NCBI GenBank assembly: GCA_958352145.1
Contig: CATWNM010000009.1
Location: 1 to 64,000, forward strand
Direction: 5' to 3'
Source of the DNA: an uncultured Eubacteriales bacterium
GTDB lineage: Bacteria > Bacillota > Clostridia > Oscillospirales > CAG-272
Length of the DNA: 64,000 bases
This document shows positions 26,634-35,150 of the stretch, piece after piece (the first letter of the stretch is position 1; every line of letters starts with the position of its first letter). A program made the translations under genes and the position numbers. The notes beneath the pieces were generated by a model, which had not been told where the DNA came from, ran no database searches, and worked only from the letters and a program-made list of their open reading frames with translations.

Positions 26634-27755
26634 GTGCAGATACTATACGAAAATTTACTTGAAATTACTTGGCAGCACATCGTAATGTGGCTGATCGGCG
26701 GTCTTTTGATTTATCTGGCAATCAAACGGGATATGGAACCGACGCTGCTGCTGCCTCTAGGCTTTGGAACGCTTTTAGTCAATATACCGTTTTCCGGCGC
26801 AATTACACAGATCGCAGAAAACGGAGAGGCCGAAGCCGGCGCGCTGACCACGCTCTTCAACGCCGGTATTTCCAATGAATTATTTCCGCTCATTCTCTTT
26901 ATCGGCATCGGCGCTATGATCGACTTCTCGCCTATTTTGGCCAGCCCCAAGCTCATGCTGTTCGGCGCAGCGGCGCAGTTTGGCATATTCTTTACATTCT
27001 GCGTAGCTTCTATGTTCTTCGATCTTGAAGACGCGGCCTCTATCGGTATTATCGGCGCGGCGGACGGGCCTACGGCCATTGTCGTGGCGCAAAAGCTCGG
27101 TTCCGCTTATCTCGGCGCGATCATGGTTGCTGCTTACTCGTATATGGCCCTCGTACCGATCATCCAGCCGCCAGTCATTCGGCTTCTGACCACAAAAAAA
27201 GAGCGTATGATCCGGATGCCTTACAAAGGCGACAGCGTCTCTAAAACCACAAAAATTCTGTTTCCAATCGTCATTACGGTCGTTGCAGGCGTAGTGGCGC
27301 CTTCATCAGTCGCGCTGATCGGATTTTTGATGTTCGGCAATCTCATTCGGGAATGCGGCGTTCTGGATTCTCTCTCCGAAACTGCGCAAAAGGTTTTAGC
27401 CAATCTTGTGACGATCTTCCTCGGTCTCACGATCGCCGCGCAGATGCAGGCTGAAAAATTTCTGCGCACTGAAACGCTCCTGATTCTGGGCCTCGGCCTC
27501 TTCGCGTTTGTCTTTGACACGGCGGGCGGCGTAATCTTTGCAAAAATCCTGAATCTCTTCTCCAAGGAAAAAATTAATCCGATGATCGGTGCAGCGGGCA
27601 TATCCGCGTTTCCGATGTCCGGGCGCGTCGTGCACAAAATGGGGCTGAAAGAAGATCCTCAGAATTTTCTGCTGATGCATTCAATCGGTGTCAACGTTTC
27701 CGGACAGATCGCCTCCGTCATTGCAGGCGGTTTGATTCTCAGCTTTTTCGGTTAA
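26634..27755 (+). CDS. Na+-translocating decarboxylase beta subunit (OadB/GcdB/MmdB type)
   Basis: 373 residues from a GTG at 26634, supported by TTTGGAG 8 nt upstream and by the promoter position. About ten transmembrane helices. It carries the Na+-pathway blocks GIGAMIDFSPILASP, GIIGAADGPTAIVV, AYSYMALVPIIQPP and GAAGISAFPMSGRVV of the beta-subunit family (the Asp in GAADGPT is the conserved ion-site Asp). The family exports Na+ using the energy of decarboxylating oxaloacetate, methylmalonyl-CoA or glutaconyl-CoA. A tiny gamma-like gene follows. No carboxyltransferase or biotin-carrier gene is adjacent, so its substrate cannot be assigned. Confidence 0.92.
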   Translation: MQILYENLLEITWQHIVMWLIGGLLIYLAIKRDMEPTLLLPLGFGTLLVNIPFSGAITQIAENGEAEAGALTTLFNAGISNELFPLILFIGIGAMIDFSPILASPKLMLFGAAAQFGIFFTFCVASMFFDLEDAASIGIIGAADGPTAIVVAQKLGSAYLGAIMVAAYSYMALVPIIQPPVIRLLTTKKERMIRMPYKGDSVSKTTKILFPIVITVVAGVVAPSSVALIGFLMFGNLIRECGVLDSLSETAQKVLANLVTIFLGLTIAAQMQAEKFLRTETLLILGLGLFAFVFDTAGGVIFAKILNLFSKEKINPMIGAAGISAFPMSGRVVHKMGLKEDPQNFLLMHSIGVNVSGQIASVIAGGLILSFFG

Positions 27756-27767
27756 GGAGGATTCATT

Positions 27768-27938
27768 GTGCAGTTCAATCCAATGCATTTCATCGACAAC
27801 CTCTATTATATGGGGATCGGCATGGCGGGCATTTTTATCGTCATCGGCCTGATTATTCTGATAACTGTTTTATTAAATAAGATCACGGCAAAAAAGAAAA
27901 AAACCTCCGGCGAAGATCTACAAAATAAAAAAAAATAA
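27768..27938 (+). CDS. Small OadG-like membrane protein (decarboxylase gamma subunit candidate)
   Basis: 56 residues from a GTG at 27768 with AAGGAGG at 27754-27760, 12 nt after the beta-subunit stop. One transmembrane helix (about 17-38, GIGMAGIFIVIGLIILITVL) is followed by a Lys-rich tail ending KKK. Size, topology and place next to the beta subunit match OadG-type gamma subunits, which anchor the soluble alpha subunit. It lacks the usual long Pro/Ala linker and C-terminal His region. Confidence 0.75.
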   Translation: MQFNPMHFIDNLYYMGIGMAGIFIVIGLIILITVLLNKITAKKKKTSGEDLQNKKK

Positions 27939-27954
27939 AACAAAATAAAAATGT

Positions 27955-27985
27955 CATCCAGAGCGGACATGCGCCGCTCTGGATG
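27955..27985 (+). terminator. Terminator of the oadB-oadG-like operon
   Basis: CATCCAGAGCGG, loop ACATGCG, CCGCTCTGGATG: a perfect 12-bp stem followed by CGTCTTTA, a weak U-tract. Confidence 0.6.
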
Positions 27986-28061
27986 CGTCTTTAGGCTTAG
28001 CAAGTGCCGCCGCACCAGCGACGAGCACCCCAAGCCTAAAACAAAGTTTTTTGACAAACTC

Positions 28062-28089
28062 AAAGGCGGTTTCCACTCCGAAACCGCCT
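28062..28089. terminator. Bidirectional terminator between converging genes
   Basis: AAAGGCGGTTTC, loop CACTCC, GAAACCGCCT followed by CTTTT on the plus strand. Confidence 0.65.
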
Positions 28090-28112
28090 CTTTTGCAACA
28101 TCAAAATGTCCG

Positions 28113-29444
28113 TCACTCACCGAAAGCCCAGCGCATCAGCGCCAGCAACGGCCGGCCGTTCTCACACGAACTTTCGCCGTTTGAAACCAAAAACTCCGAA
28201 ACGGCATCCGGGGAGGTCAGCGCCGACAAGCTCAAATTGGCACGACGGAATTTCAGCTTGCTGCTCTCGCTCTTATCGTTTGTGCCGCTGCTGCATACCG
28301 CATACAGGCGGCCGTCGAGATACTCTACACAGCACCAGATCTGATAACCGTTTGAAACCTGTGCAATCGGATCCGCAAGTTTTTCAAAGGAGGAAGAAAC
28401 GCCGCCTGTCGTCGGCACAATTCCACTGTTCAGCGTGACCACGCCTTTTGACACAATGACGTCCATGTTGCAGTTATATACCGCTTTTTCAGCAGGCGTC
28501 CCTATATAATCTTCGTCGCACATATAGGAAACCGCGATCCGGCCGTCACCCAGCGTTGTAATATACGGCGCAGCGCAGCGATCGCCTGCCGTAATATTCT
28601 GCGGCGCTGCAATCGGCACAGGCGTACTCCAGCTTTTGCCGTCCGCCGAGCGAGACATCGAAATTACAAATGGAGACTGGCCATAAACGCCGTTATAACT
28701 GCGGCGGTTGTAGTCAAATGCTTCAAACACCATCGCAAAACTGCCGTCCGAAAGCTGCGTCACAACCGGCATGCCGTCTCTCGAATTTCTGGAAATGCCG
28801 TTGATCGCCACGCGCTGCGTTTTGTTCCATGTTTTTGTCTCAAGGTCATACGTTACATAACAGATATTCTGCTGCGCGCCGCCAACGATCCCATCCAGAT
28901 CGTTGGCATAGTACAGCGCCAGCGTGTCCTCGTCAATCTGAATAATAAACGGTTCCCAGTAGCCGCGAAAAGCGCTGGCAGTGTTTTCAACCAAAATTTC
29001 CTCATTTATGAAAGTCTCGGCATTGTCATTGCTGTACATTACCCGAATCGACGTATAAAATTCTCCGGTGGTATAATTTGCGGTTCGAGCGCGATACGAA
29101 AGCATGACCGTGCCGTCCATTAAAACAAAAGGCTGCCAATTTTCACGTACCAAAGTATGCGTTTGTCCGCTGGAAGAAACAACCGTGGTCGCGCTGTTCT
29201 GCGTCACGTCCTTTCGAACCCATGTTTGGCCGCCGTTTACACTTTTGCGGATCGTGCCGCTGTTTGCCAAAATCAGCGTTCCATTACTCAGTATATCCAG
29301 CCGCGGATAGCCGGCGACATTCACCGGCGGAACCGCGGACGCAGCCTCCCAAACCACAGCCTGCATTCCGGAAGCGCCCGCCGGCATCATAAGCATCGCC
29401 AGTAATAAAAAACTCGAAACTAAAATCATACAAAATTTTCTCAT
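28113..29444 (-). CDS. Secreted sialidase-fold (BNR-repeat) glycosidase, possibly GH93-like
   Basis: 443 residues. A signal peptide occupies residues 1-25 (ending AGASG). The rest shows beta-propeller Asp-box-like units: SVNGGQTWVRKDV, YSNDNAETFINEE and SRSADGKSWSTPV. The blocks RGYWEPFIIQ..TLALYYAND and SRDGMPVVTQLSDGSFAMVFEAFDY resemble the WEPF..YY and GMPVVT.L.DG.. patterns I associate with GH93 exo-arabinanases, but a general exo-sialidase cannot be excluded. It would act outside the cell on host or plant glycans. It has its own promoter and no sugar transporter beside it, so the substrate remains open. Confidence 0.75.
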   Translation of the reverse strand: MRKFCMILVSSFLLLAMLMMPAGASGMQAVVWEAASAVPPVNVAGYPRLDILSNGTLILANSGTIRKSVNGGQTWVRKDVTQNSATTVVSSSGQTHTLVRENWQPFVLMDGTVMLSYRARTANYTTGEFYTSIRVMYSNDNAETFINEEILVENTASAFRGYWEPFIIQIDEDTLALYYANDLDGIVGGAQQNICYVTYDLETKTWNKTQRVAINGISRNSRDGMPVVTQLSDGSFAMVFEAFDYNRRSYNGVYGQSPFVISMSRSADGKSWSTPVPIAAPQNITAGDRCAAPYITTLGDGRIAVSYMCDEDYIGTPAEKAVYNCNMDVIVSKGVVTLNSGIVPTTGGVSSSFEKLADPIAQVSNGYQIWCCVEYLDGRLYAVCSSGTNDKSESSKLKFRRANLSLSALTSPDAVSEFLVSNGESSCENGRPLLALMRWAFGE

Positions 29445-29487
29445 AGCGTCCTCTTTTCATAAAAAATTGATGAAATATTGTGATTCT

Positions 29488-29516
29488 ATTATAGAATAAG
29501 CACATAAGATTGTCAA
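29488..29516 (-). promoter_or_regulatory. Sigma-A promoter of the secreted glycosidase
   Basis: Minus strand TTGACA, 17-nt spacer, TATAAT: full consensus in both boxes. No operator-like repeat was seen around it. Confidence 0.85.
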
Positions 29517-29794
29517 TAAATTCCAAATATTTTTATGTGTATATTATTTGATTCTTTTATAATAAATTATAACAATTGGAAGTTTTAATCCAATCTATCC
29601 GTTTTTGAAAACTTATTTTTCTATGTGCTTGCGTCAGAAAAGCATGGATATTCGCTTCGCACGCTGCAAAGGTGGCGCTTGCGAAGCAAAATGCGCATAA
29701 ACAGCGGCGCTTACCCGCTCTTTATGCGCATTTTTATTTCATCATTTATCCAGCATACGCTTTCGGTTTGCAGCGAAAAATACGGCCGACAAGC
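29517..29794. other. Intergenic stretch upstream of glycosidase and downstream of glnQ-like gene
   Basis: The left half is very AT-rich. The right half holds a spaced repeat GCTTCGCA/TGCGAAGC (29654-29687) and the glnQ-side terminator. No gene recognised. Confidence 0.4.
29688..29735 (-). terminator. Terminator downstream of the amino-acid ABC ATPase gene
   Basis: A 13-14 bp stem AAATGCGCATAAA with its complement, around a 19-nt GC-rich loop. On the minus strand it ends in CATTTTGC; on the plus strand CATTTTTATTT. Confidence 0.55.
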
Positions 29795-30538
29795 TCAAAG
29801 TACTTTCGATAAAAAATCCACCGTCCGGCGATTTTGCGGATGTTCAAAAATATCCTCCGGTGTGCCTGCCTCCAAAATCTTCCCTCCGTCAATGAACAAA
29901 ACTCGGTCGGCAACCTCGCGCGCAAATCCCATCTCGTGCGTAACCACAGCCATTGTCATGCCGTCTGCCGCCAGTTTTTTCATGACGGCAAGAACTTCGC
30001 CGACCATTTCCGGGTCGAGCGCGCTCGTCGGCTCGTCAAACAACATAACTTCCGGCTCCATGCAGAGCGCGCGTACGATTGCAATCCGCTGCTTTTGTCC
30101 GCCGGAAAGCTGCGACGGATAGCTCTGCGCACGGTCAGACAGCCCAACGCGTTCCAGAAGTTCCATCGCTTTCGCTTCCGCCTCTTTCCTGGATCGCTTT
30201 AAAAGCTTCATCGGCGCGATCGTCATATTTCTCAAAACCGTCATATGCGGAAACAGATTAAAATGCTGAAATACCATCCCCATTTTGCGCCGGTGCAGAT
30301 TGATATCTACTTTCGGGTCGGTAATATTGACGCCGTCGAATTCAATTGTCCCGCCTGTGGGCGTCTCAAGCAGATTCAGCGAACGCAGAAACGTAGACTT
30401 CCCGCTGCCTGACGGGCCAATGATGACCACGACCTCGCCGCGCGCAATGGACACGGATACGCCGTCGAGCGCCTTGATTTTTCCGTCTCTGTAATAAACC
30501 CGAAGATCTTCGGTACGGATCAAAACATTACCGTTCAT
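29795..30538 (-). CDS. Polar amino-acid ABC transporter ATP-binding protein (GlnQ/HisP type)
   Basis: 247 residues from the ATG at 30538 (MNGNVLIRTEDL) with AAAGGAGG about 10 nt upstream; the longer frame to 30595 overlaps the permease. Walker A GPSGSGKS, Q-loop VFQHFNLFPHMTV, signature LSGGQKQR, Walker B VMLFDEPTSALDPEMV, H-loop VVTHEM. It powers uptake of a polar amino acid with the permease and binding protein directly upstream. Overlaps the permease end by 11 nt. Confidence 0.94.
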   Translation of the reverse strand: MNGNVLIRTEDLRVYYRDGKIKALDGVSVSIARGEVVVIIGPSGSGKSTFLRSLNLLETPTGGTIEFDGVNITDPKVDINLHRRKMGMVFQHFNLFPHMTVLRNMTIAPMKLLKRSRKEAEAKAMELLERVGLSDRAQSYPSQLSGGQKQRIAIVRALCMEPEVMLFDEPTSALDPEMVGEVLAVMKKLAADGMTMAVVTHEMGFAREVADRVLFIDGGKILEAGTPEDIFEHPQNRRTVDFLSKVL

Positions 30539-31895
30539 TGCTGCGCAGCCTCCTTTCCAGCTTTCCAACCAGCCATTGCAGGAACATGACGACAATCAAA
30601 TAAACGATAGCTACCGCAATCAAAGGCATAAACGCGCTGTACGTAATGCCCCGGATGATGTCACCACCCCGCGCCAAATCGTTGAGTCCTATATACGCTG
30701 AAACCGAAGTCTCTTTGAGCAGAACGATAAACTCGTTGGCAAGCGCTGGAAGCACAGCTTTAAAGGTCTGCGGCAAAATAATATACCACATCGTCTGCGC
30801 ATAATTAAAACCGAGGCTGCGGCCCGCTTCCATCTGCCCCGCATCCACAGCCATAATCCCTCCGCGAACGATCTCTGCGACATATGCGCCCGAGTTTAGG
30901 CCAAAGCAGATAATGGCCGCAATAAATTTATCGATGCCGGCCGGCATAAAGATCACAAAATAAATGATCATGAGTTGGACGAGCACCGGAGTACCGCGCA
31001 AAACGGTCAAATAAATCCGGCAGATTGCATTGGGAAATCTCAGCTTGCCGGTCTTTTCGTTTGTACAGCGGACAATCGCAACCAAAAAACCGATAACAAC
31101 GCCGATAATCAGTGCAAAAAAGGTCACGCGAACGGTCACCCAAAGGCCCTTAACGATATACTTCCAGTTTCCGTTTTGAATAAAATTGCGCTCAAATTCG
31201 TATTTTAAATTATTCCATGCGCGAATGACCGGCACCGACACATCCGGCTGACGGCTCGTATAAGTAAGAGAAAAGCACTCGGTTAAACCTTTTTTTAAAT
31301 TGGTATTGACCGTAACCTGCGTCCCGCCGATTTCGATGGAAGAAAGCGCCATGATCTCTTTGGCCGCCGATACAACGCCGCCGAAATAAGCGTCAACCAC
31401 TTCATCCGAGGTATAAACCTGAAAACCGTCTGCCGTCTCATACAACGTCACGATCACCTCGCTCGATACAGGCTCCGCCTCCGAAAGAAGCGTCAAAAGC
31501 TTTGAATCAATCTTCAGCTTCAGCTTGGTCGAAGTCATTTCAATGCCGGTAACCGGATCCTTGGTATCCATATCGAGCAAAAACGCGGCGTTATCCAAAA
31601 TTACACGCTTTGCATCTATGGTATGAAAGACGCATGTCACCTCGATATCCTTTGTTAGACCATAATCCAGCGACAAAATTTCAAACGAGCTTTCGGTCTC
31701 TATGTATTTTATGGAATCGCGCGCATATTTGCCCGGCATCGTCGAAAAAGCGTCCGTAATGAGCCGGCGCGCCTCGTTCTCGGTGATCTCGGAAGCAGCC
31801 ATATTTTTTTTGGTATACAGCCAGCCAAATAAGACGGCTGCCGCTGTCAAAACGACGGCGATTCCGATCAGCAGAAATTTTTTTCTGTTCTTCAT
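30528..31895 (-). CDS. Amino-acid ABC transporter permease with an added extracytoplasmic domain
   Basis: 455 residues from the ATG at 31895, with AAAGG upstream (the frame continues to 31928 without RBS). An N-terminal transmembrane helix (about 6-25) is followed by about 200 residues predicted outside the cell (from AASEITENEARRLITDAF to SLTYTSRQPDVSV). The C-terminal 220 residues are a complete HisM/GlnP permease domain with five helices and the EAA loop GQMEAGRSLGFNYAQTMWYIILPQ. Ordinary permeases of this class are about 215-240 residues. The extra domain lacks the layout of a fused substrate-binding domain and a true binding protein is encoded next to it. Its job is unknown; sensing or docking of the lipoprotein is a guess. 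Confidence 0.9.
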   Translation of the reverse strand: MKNRKKFLLIGIAVVLTAAAVLFGWLYTKKNMAASEITENEARRLITDAFSTMPGKYARDSIKYIETESSFEILSLDYGLTKDIEVTCVFHTIDAKRVILDNAAFLLDMDTKDPVTGIEMTSTKLKLKIDSKLLTLLSEAEPVSSEVIVTLYETADGFQVYTSDEVVDAYFGGVVSAAKEIMALSSIEIGGTQVTVNTNLKKGLTECFSLTYTSRQPDVSVPVIRAWNNLKYEFERNFIQNGNWKYIVKGLWVTVRVTFFALIIGVVIGFLVAIVRCTNEKTGKLRFPNAICRIYLTVLRGTPVLVQLMIIYFVIFMPAGIDKFIAAIICFGLNSGAYVAEIVRGGIMAVDAGQMEAGRSLGFNYAQTMWYIILPQTFKAVLPALANEFIVLLKETSVSAYIGLNDLARGGDIIRGITYSAFMPLIAVAIVYLIVVMFLQWLVGKLERRLRSNER

Positions 31896-31937
31896 ACCTT
31901 TATCCTTTGCGCCGCGCCCGTATGTCAAACGAACAAA

Positions 31938-31966
31938 AATAGGAGCAGCGTTCCCCTGCTCCTATT
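31938..31966 (-). terminator. Intercistronic terminator between binding protein and permease
   Basis: Minus strand AATAGGAGCAG, loop GGGAACG, CTGCTCCTATT followed by TTTGTT. Placed between the binding-protein gene and the permease gene, it would let the binding protein be made in excess. Confidence 0.75.
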
Positions 31967-31980
31967 TTCCCGCAGCCTAA

Positions 31981-32826
31981 TTATTCAGCAGAGATATACT
32001 TTGCAAGAATCGTATCAATCGTGCCGTCGGCAATGAGCGTCTCCAGCGCGCCGTTGATGGCGTCAAGCAGTTCGGTATTGTCTTTGGCAACCGCGATCGC
32101 ATATTCCTCGATCGCATAATCGGTTTCAAGAAGGGTCAGCCCCGTATTGGACTGCACAAAAACTTTGGCGGGTTCATTGTCGATGATCACAGCGTCCACA
32201 TCGCCGCCGATCAGCGCCAGCACCGCATCCGCGCCTTTTGCATACTTAATCACATTATCTTCGCCAAAATCCTCAGACGCGAAAATGTCTCCGGTCGTCA
32301 CCAACTGTACACCGATCTTTTTACCGTTCAGATCGTCCAGGGATTTGATATCGGACCCCTCCTTGACGATGACCGACTGAATTCCGGTCGCATAGCTGGA
32401 AGAGAAATTCACGCTCTCCAGCCGCTTATCCGTGACCGTCATGCCCGCTACGCCAATATCGACGCCGCCCGAAACGACAGAAGCAATGATCGAATCGAAC
32501 TTCATGTCCTCAATCACCAGTTCCATGCCAAGCTTGTCCGCAATGGCTGCCGCAATCTCTACATCGATACCGACGATCTTTTCATTATCATAATACTCAT
32601 ACGGCGGGAATTCCGCATTGGTGCCCATTTTCAAAACTTTTTTGCTGTCGTCGGGCGCGCTGGTATCCGTCGTATCCGAGGAGGCATCCTGAGCCGGCGT
32701 GGATGAACTGGCGTCAGGCGTACTGTCCGATGTGCTGTCAGGCTCTTTTTCACCGCAGGCGGCAAAGCTGGCGGCACACAGTACGAGCGCAAGCGCCGCA
32801 CAGAAAATCTTTACAAATTTTTTCAT
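31981..32826 (-). CDS. Amino-acid ABC transporter substrate-binding lipoprotein
   Basis: 281 residues from the ATG at 32826 (MKKFVKIFCAALALVL), with AGGAG 11 nt upstream; the longer frame to 33015 runs through the promoter. Lipobox ends in FAAC with Cys24, followed by a Ser/Thr/Asp-rich linker (about 25-65). The SBP_bac_3 domain starts at LKMGTNAEFPPYEYYD and contains IVGIDVEIAAAIADKLG, GVAGMTVTDKRLESVNFS and DAVIIDNEPAK. It captures a polar amino acid outside the membrane for the permease and ATPase downstream. First gene of the transporter operon. Confidence 0.94.
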   Translation of the reverse strand: MKKFVKIFCAALALVLCAASFAACGEKEPDSTSDSTPDASSSTPAQDASSDTTDTSAPDDSKKVLKMGTNAEFPPYEYYDNEKIVGIDVEIAAAIADKLGMELVIEDMKFDSIIASVVSGGVDIGVAGMTVTDKRLESVNFSSSYATGIQSVIVKEGSDIKSLDDLNGKKIGVQLVTTGDIFASEDFGEDNVIKYAKGADAVLALIGGDVDAVIIDNEPAKVFVQSNTGLTLLETDYAIEEYAIAVAKDNTELLDAINGALETLIADGTIDTILAKYISAE

Positions 32827-32877
32827 AACTTTTGTTTCTCCTGTAAAAATGTTCGCGGGTTCCCCCGCGCTTCCAAT

Positions 32878-32906
32878 AGTATACGCTAATAAATATGCAT
32901 TGTCAA
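32878..32906 (-). promoter_or_regulatory. Sigma-A promoter of the amino-acid ABC transporter operon
   Basis: Minus strand TTGACA, 17-nt spacer, TATACT. A CGCGGG/CCCGCG hairpin lies in the short leader. Confidence 0.85.
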
Positions 32907-32968
32907 TAGATAAAAATGCACAAAAACGCCGAAAAACAGCCGGCCTTCCAAAAGACGCGTCCCCGGCG

Positions 32969-33979
32969 TCAATCATCCGGGGTAAGCAGAATTTCTCCAG
33001 CGACGCTCTGTGCAAAGAAATGTCGGATCTGCGCGGGATCCATCCCGTTGCCGAGCGCCCACATCAATTTTGTAACCGCCGCTTCCGTCGTCATATCATA
33101 GCCCTGGATCACGCCGACGCCGAGCAAGCGTTTTCCCACCTCATAGACATCCAGATTGCTGCCGTCGTAAAGGCATTGGCTGCAAGTCACCACCGAAACG
33201 CCGCGCTCCGCCAGCATACGAACCTTGCCTGCAAGATCGCGGTGCAAAAAATGCATGCCGCCGACGCCGAACGCCTCGATGACTACGCCCCGGTAGCCCA
33301 TCTCGCAAAGCTTGTCAAAGACCGTCGGGGAAAGTCCTGGCGTGAGCTTAATCAAAAAAACGTCCGTGCTGACCTGATCGCACAGTTTCGGCACGCCGCG
33401 CAGCGGCGGCAGCACATCCCGGTAAATTTTGAGCCCCGCTGCGGTCTCTGTCGCAGCATAGCGCATATTGACGCTCTCAAACGCGTCAAAGCTCTCGGCG
33501 CGCACTTTTACGGCGCGGCAGCCGAGCATGACTTTTCTGCTGAACGCCACAAAAACGCCGGGACAGCCAGACGCCGCCATTAGAAACGCCGTCCGCAAAT
33601 TATCAAAGGCGTCGGACACCGGACTCTGCATGGGCAGCTGCGCCCCGGTCAGCACGACAGGCAAATCAATGCATCTCAGCATAAACGAAAGCGCGGATGC
33701 CGTATAGGCCATCGTATCCGTACCATGCGTGATCACGATTCCGTCAAAGTGCGTACGGTTTTCAAAAACACAGCGCGCAATACGCGACCATTCCTCCGGC
33801 TGGATGTTCGAGCTGTCCAGCCGCATCAGATCGCACACCTTCACATCGTAATAAAACCGCAGACGATCGATCTCCTCCGCGAGAATCTCGCTTCCAGCCG
33901 GAACAAGACCGTCCGGGCTTTCCACCGAGGCAATCGTGCCGCCCGTGGTAATGAGCAGAATTTTCTTTTTGAATTCCAT
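32969..33979 (-). CDS. ansA: L-asparaginase, type I (cytoplasmic)
   Basis: 336 residues without a signal peptide. It hydrolyses asparagine to aspartate and ammonia. The N-terminal signature LLITTGGTIAS holds the nucleophile Thr15, and the second active-site block ITHGTDTMAYTASALSFML is intact. The C-terminal domain (from about residue 210) has the IEAFGVGG block of AnsA. Length and lack of export signal match E. coli AnsA rather than the periplasmic type. Its promoter is at 34006; it ends just upstream of the transporter promoter, so it may add read-through into that operon. Confidence 0.93.
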   Translation of the reverse strand: MEFKKKILLITTGGTIASVESPDGLVPAGSEILAEEIDRLRFYYDVKVCDLMRLDSSNIQPEEWSRIARCVFENRTHFDGIVITHGTDTMAYTASALSFMLRCIDLPVVLTGAQLPMQSPVSDAFDNLRTAFLMAASGCPGVFVAFSRKVMLGCRAVKVRAESFDAFESVNMRYAATETAAGLKIYRDVLPPLRGVPKLCDQVSTDVFLIKLTPGLSPTVFDKLCEMGYRGVVIEAFGVGGMHFLHRDLAGKVRMLAERGVSVVTCSQCLYDGSNLDVYEVGKRLLGVGVIQGYDMTTEAAVTKLMWALGNGMDPAQIRHFFAQSVAGEILLTPDD

Positions 33980-34005
33980 CTTCTATTTTACCCTTTTTAT
34001 TATTG

Positions 34006-34034
34006 ATTCTAACATTTTCCTCTGTGCATTGCAA
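34006..34034 (-). promoter_or_regulatory. Sigma-A promoter of ansA
   Basis: Minus strand TTGCAA, 17-nt spacer, TAGAAT. Confidence 0.65.
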
Positions 34035-34072
34035 CTTCTTTCTCAAATATGAGCCGTTTTCCGCGTTCTGTA

Positions 34073-34101
34073 TTGCAAACGCCGTCAAATCATGCTACAA
34101 T
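34073..34101 (+). promoter_or_regulatory. Sigma-A promoter of the acyltransferase/serine hydrolase genes
   Basis: TTGCAA, 17-nt spacer, TACAAT, about 30 nt before the start at 34131. Confidence 0.7.
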
Positions 34102-34130
34102 AAAAGCATATCTACATAGGGGGAATGACT

Positions 34131-35150
34131 TTGGGCACGCGAAAACAGGAAATCGGGCTTGTTTCTATATGCCTTTGCATTTTGGTCGTTTTCATCCATG
34201 TCAGTTCTTGGACGATTCAAGTCATGGATACGCAAAGTATTCAATTTATCTTTCTGATGATCCCCTGGCGGCTCAGCGCTTTTGTTGTACAAGGCTTTAT
34301 TTTTCTGTCGGGGCTAAAACTTTTTTTATCGCAAAAACCGTTTTCATACAGCGCTTTTCTGCGTTCCCGCGCCAAAAAAATCCTGCTCCCTTATCTGATC
34401 TGGATTGGCATCTATTATGCCTTTTTTATTATGATCGGCTGGTATCGTTTCTCCATACGCGATCTTATAGAATATATTTTTCTGGGCACGCTTTGTTCGC
34501 ACTTTTATTTCGTCGTCATTATCGCGCAGTTTTATCTACTGCTGCCGATTTTCCGAATGCTGTTTTCCCGATTCGATGCGAGACTGCTCTGCGCCGCCGC
34601 GCTGCTGATTACCGTAAGTTTCAAGCTTTTTGTCCATATTCAATATGAGGACCGCATGTTTCCCGGCTATCTTCTCTATTTTACGCTTGGTGCGACGGCC
34701 GGCAAAAACTACGAAAAATTCTGCACCCGGATCCAAAAGCGCTTTAGCCTTATCTGTGCCGCTTTCGCGCTATTCGCCACCACAGACGCTTATTTTACAT
34801 GGCGCTCCATGGCGCGCGGAGAAATTTTCCCTTGGATGGAGGCGCTACACATTGCTTACGCGATCTCCGCCATTCTCTTTTTCTTTGGACTGTGTCTGTA
34901 TATCTCAAAAGCCCTCAAACGTCCGCTCCAGTTCATTTTCATATGTGAACGATCCACCTATATGATTTATCTTTCGCATATCCTGCCCATTTATGTTGCA
35001 AACGAACTGGCTGTACGGCTCTCTATCACCGGCATGGCGGCGACGTTCCTCTTTCGCGCGGTCTTCACGTACACGACCGCTTTTGCCGGCTGTATCCTGT
35101 ATACGGCTGTAAAGGAAAATTTTCTTCATAGGAGAAAGAAAACCGTATGA
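34131..35150 (+). CDS. Acyltransferase 3 family membrane protein
   Basis: 339 residues from the TTG at 34131: AGGGGG at 34118-34123 is seven bases from the TTG but only one base from the ATG at 34125. About ten transmembrane helices with the acyltransferase-3 pattern: CILVVFIHVSSW in helix 1 (the conserved His), FVVQGFIFLSGLKLF, LRSRAKKILLPYLIW and YMIYLSHILPIY. Such proteins O-acylate exported sugars, peptidoglycan or lipids. It overlaps the following serine hydrolase by 4 nt (ATGA), suggesting joint action on a cell-surface ester. Confidence 0.85.
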   Translation: MGTRKQEIGLVSICLCILVVFIHVSSWTIQVMDTQSIQFIFLMIPWRLSAFVVQGFIFLSGLKLFLSQKPFSYSAFLRSRAKKILLPYLIWIGIYYAFFIMIGWYRFSIRDLIEYIFLGTLCSHFYFVVIIAQFYLLLPIFRMLFSRFDARLLCAAALLITVSFKLFVHIQYEDRMFPGYLLYFTLGATAGKNYEKFCTRIQKRFSLICAAFALFATTDAYFTWRSMARGEIFPWMEALHIAYAISAILFFFGLCLYISKALKRPLQFIFICERSTYMIYLSHILPIYVANELAVRLSITGMAATFLFRAVFTYTTAFAGCILYTAVKENFLHRRKKTV

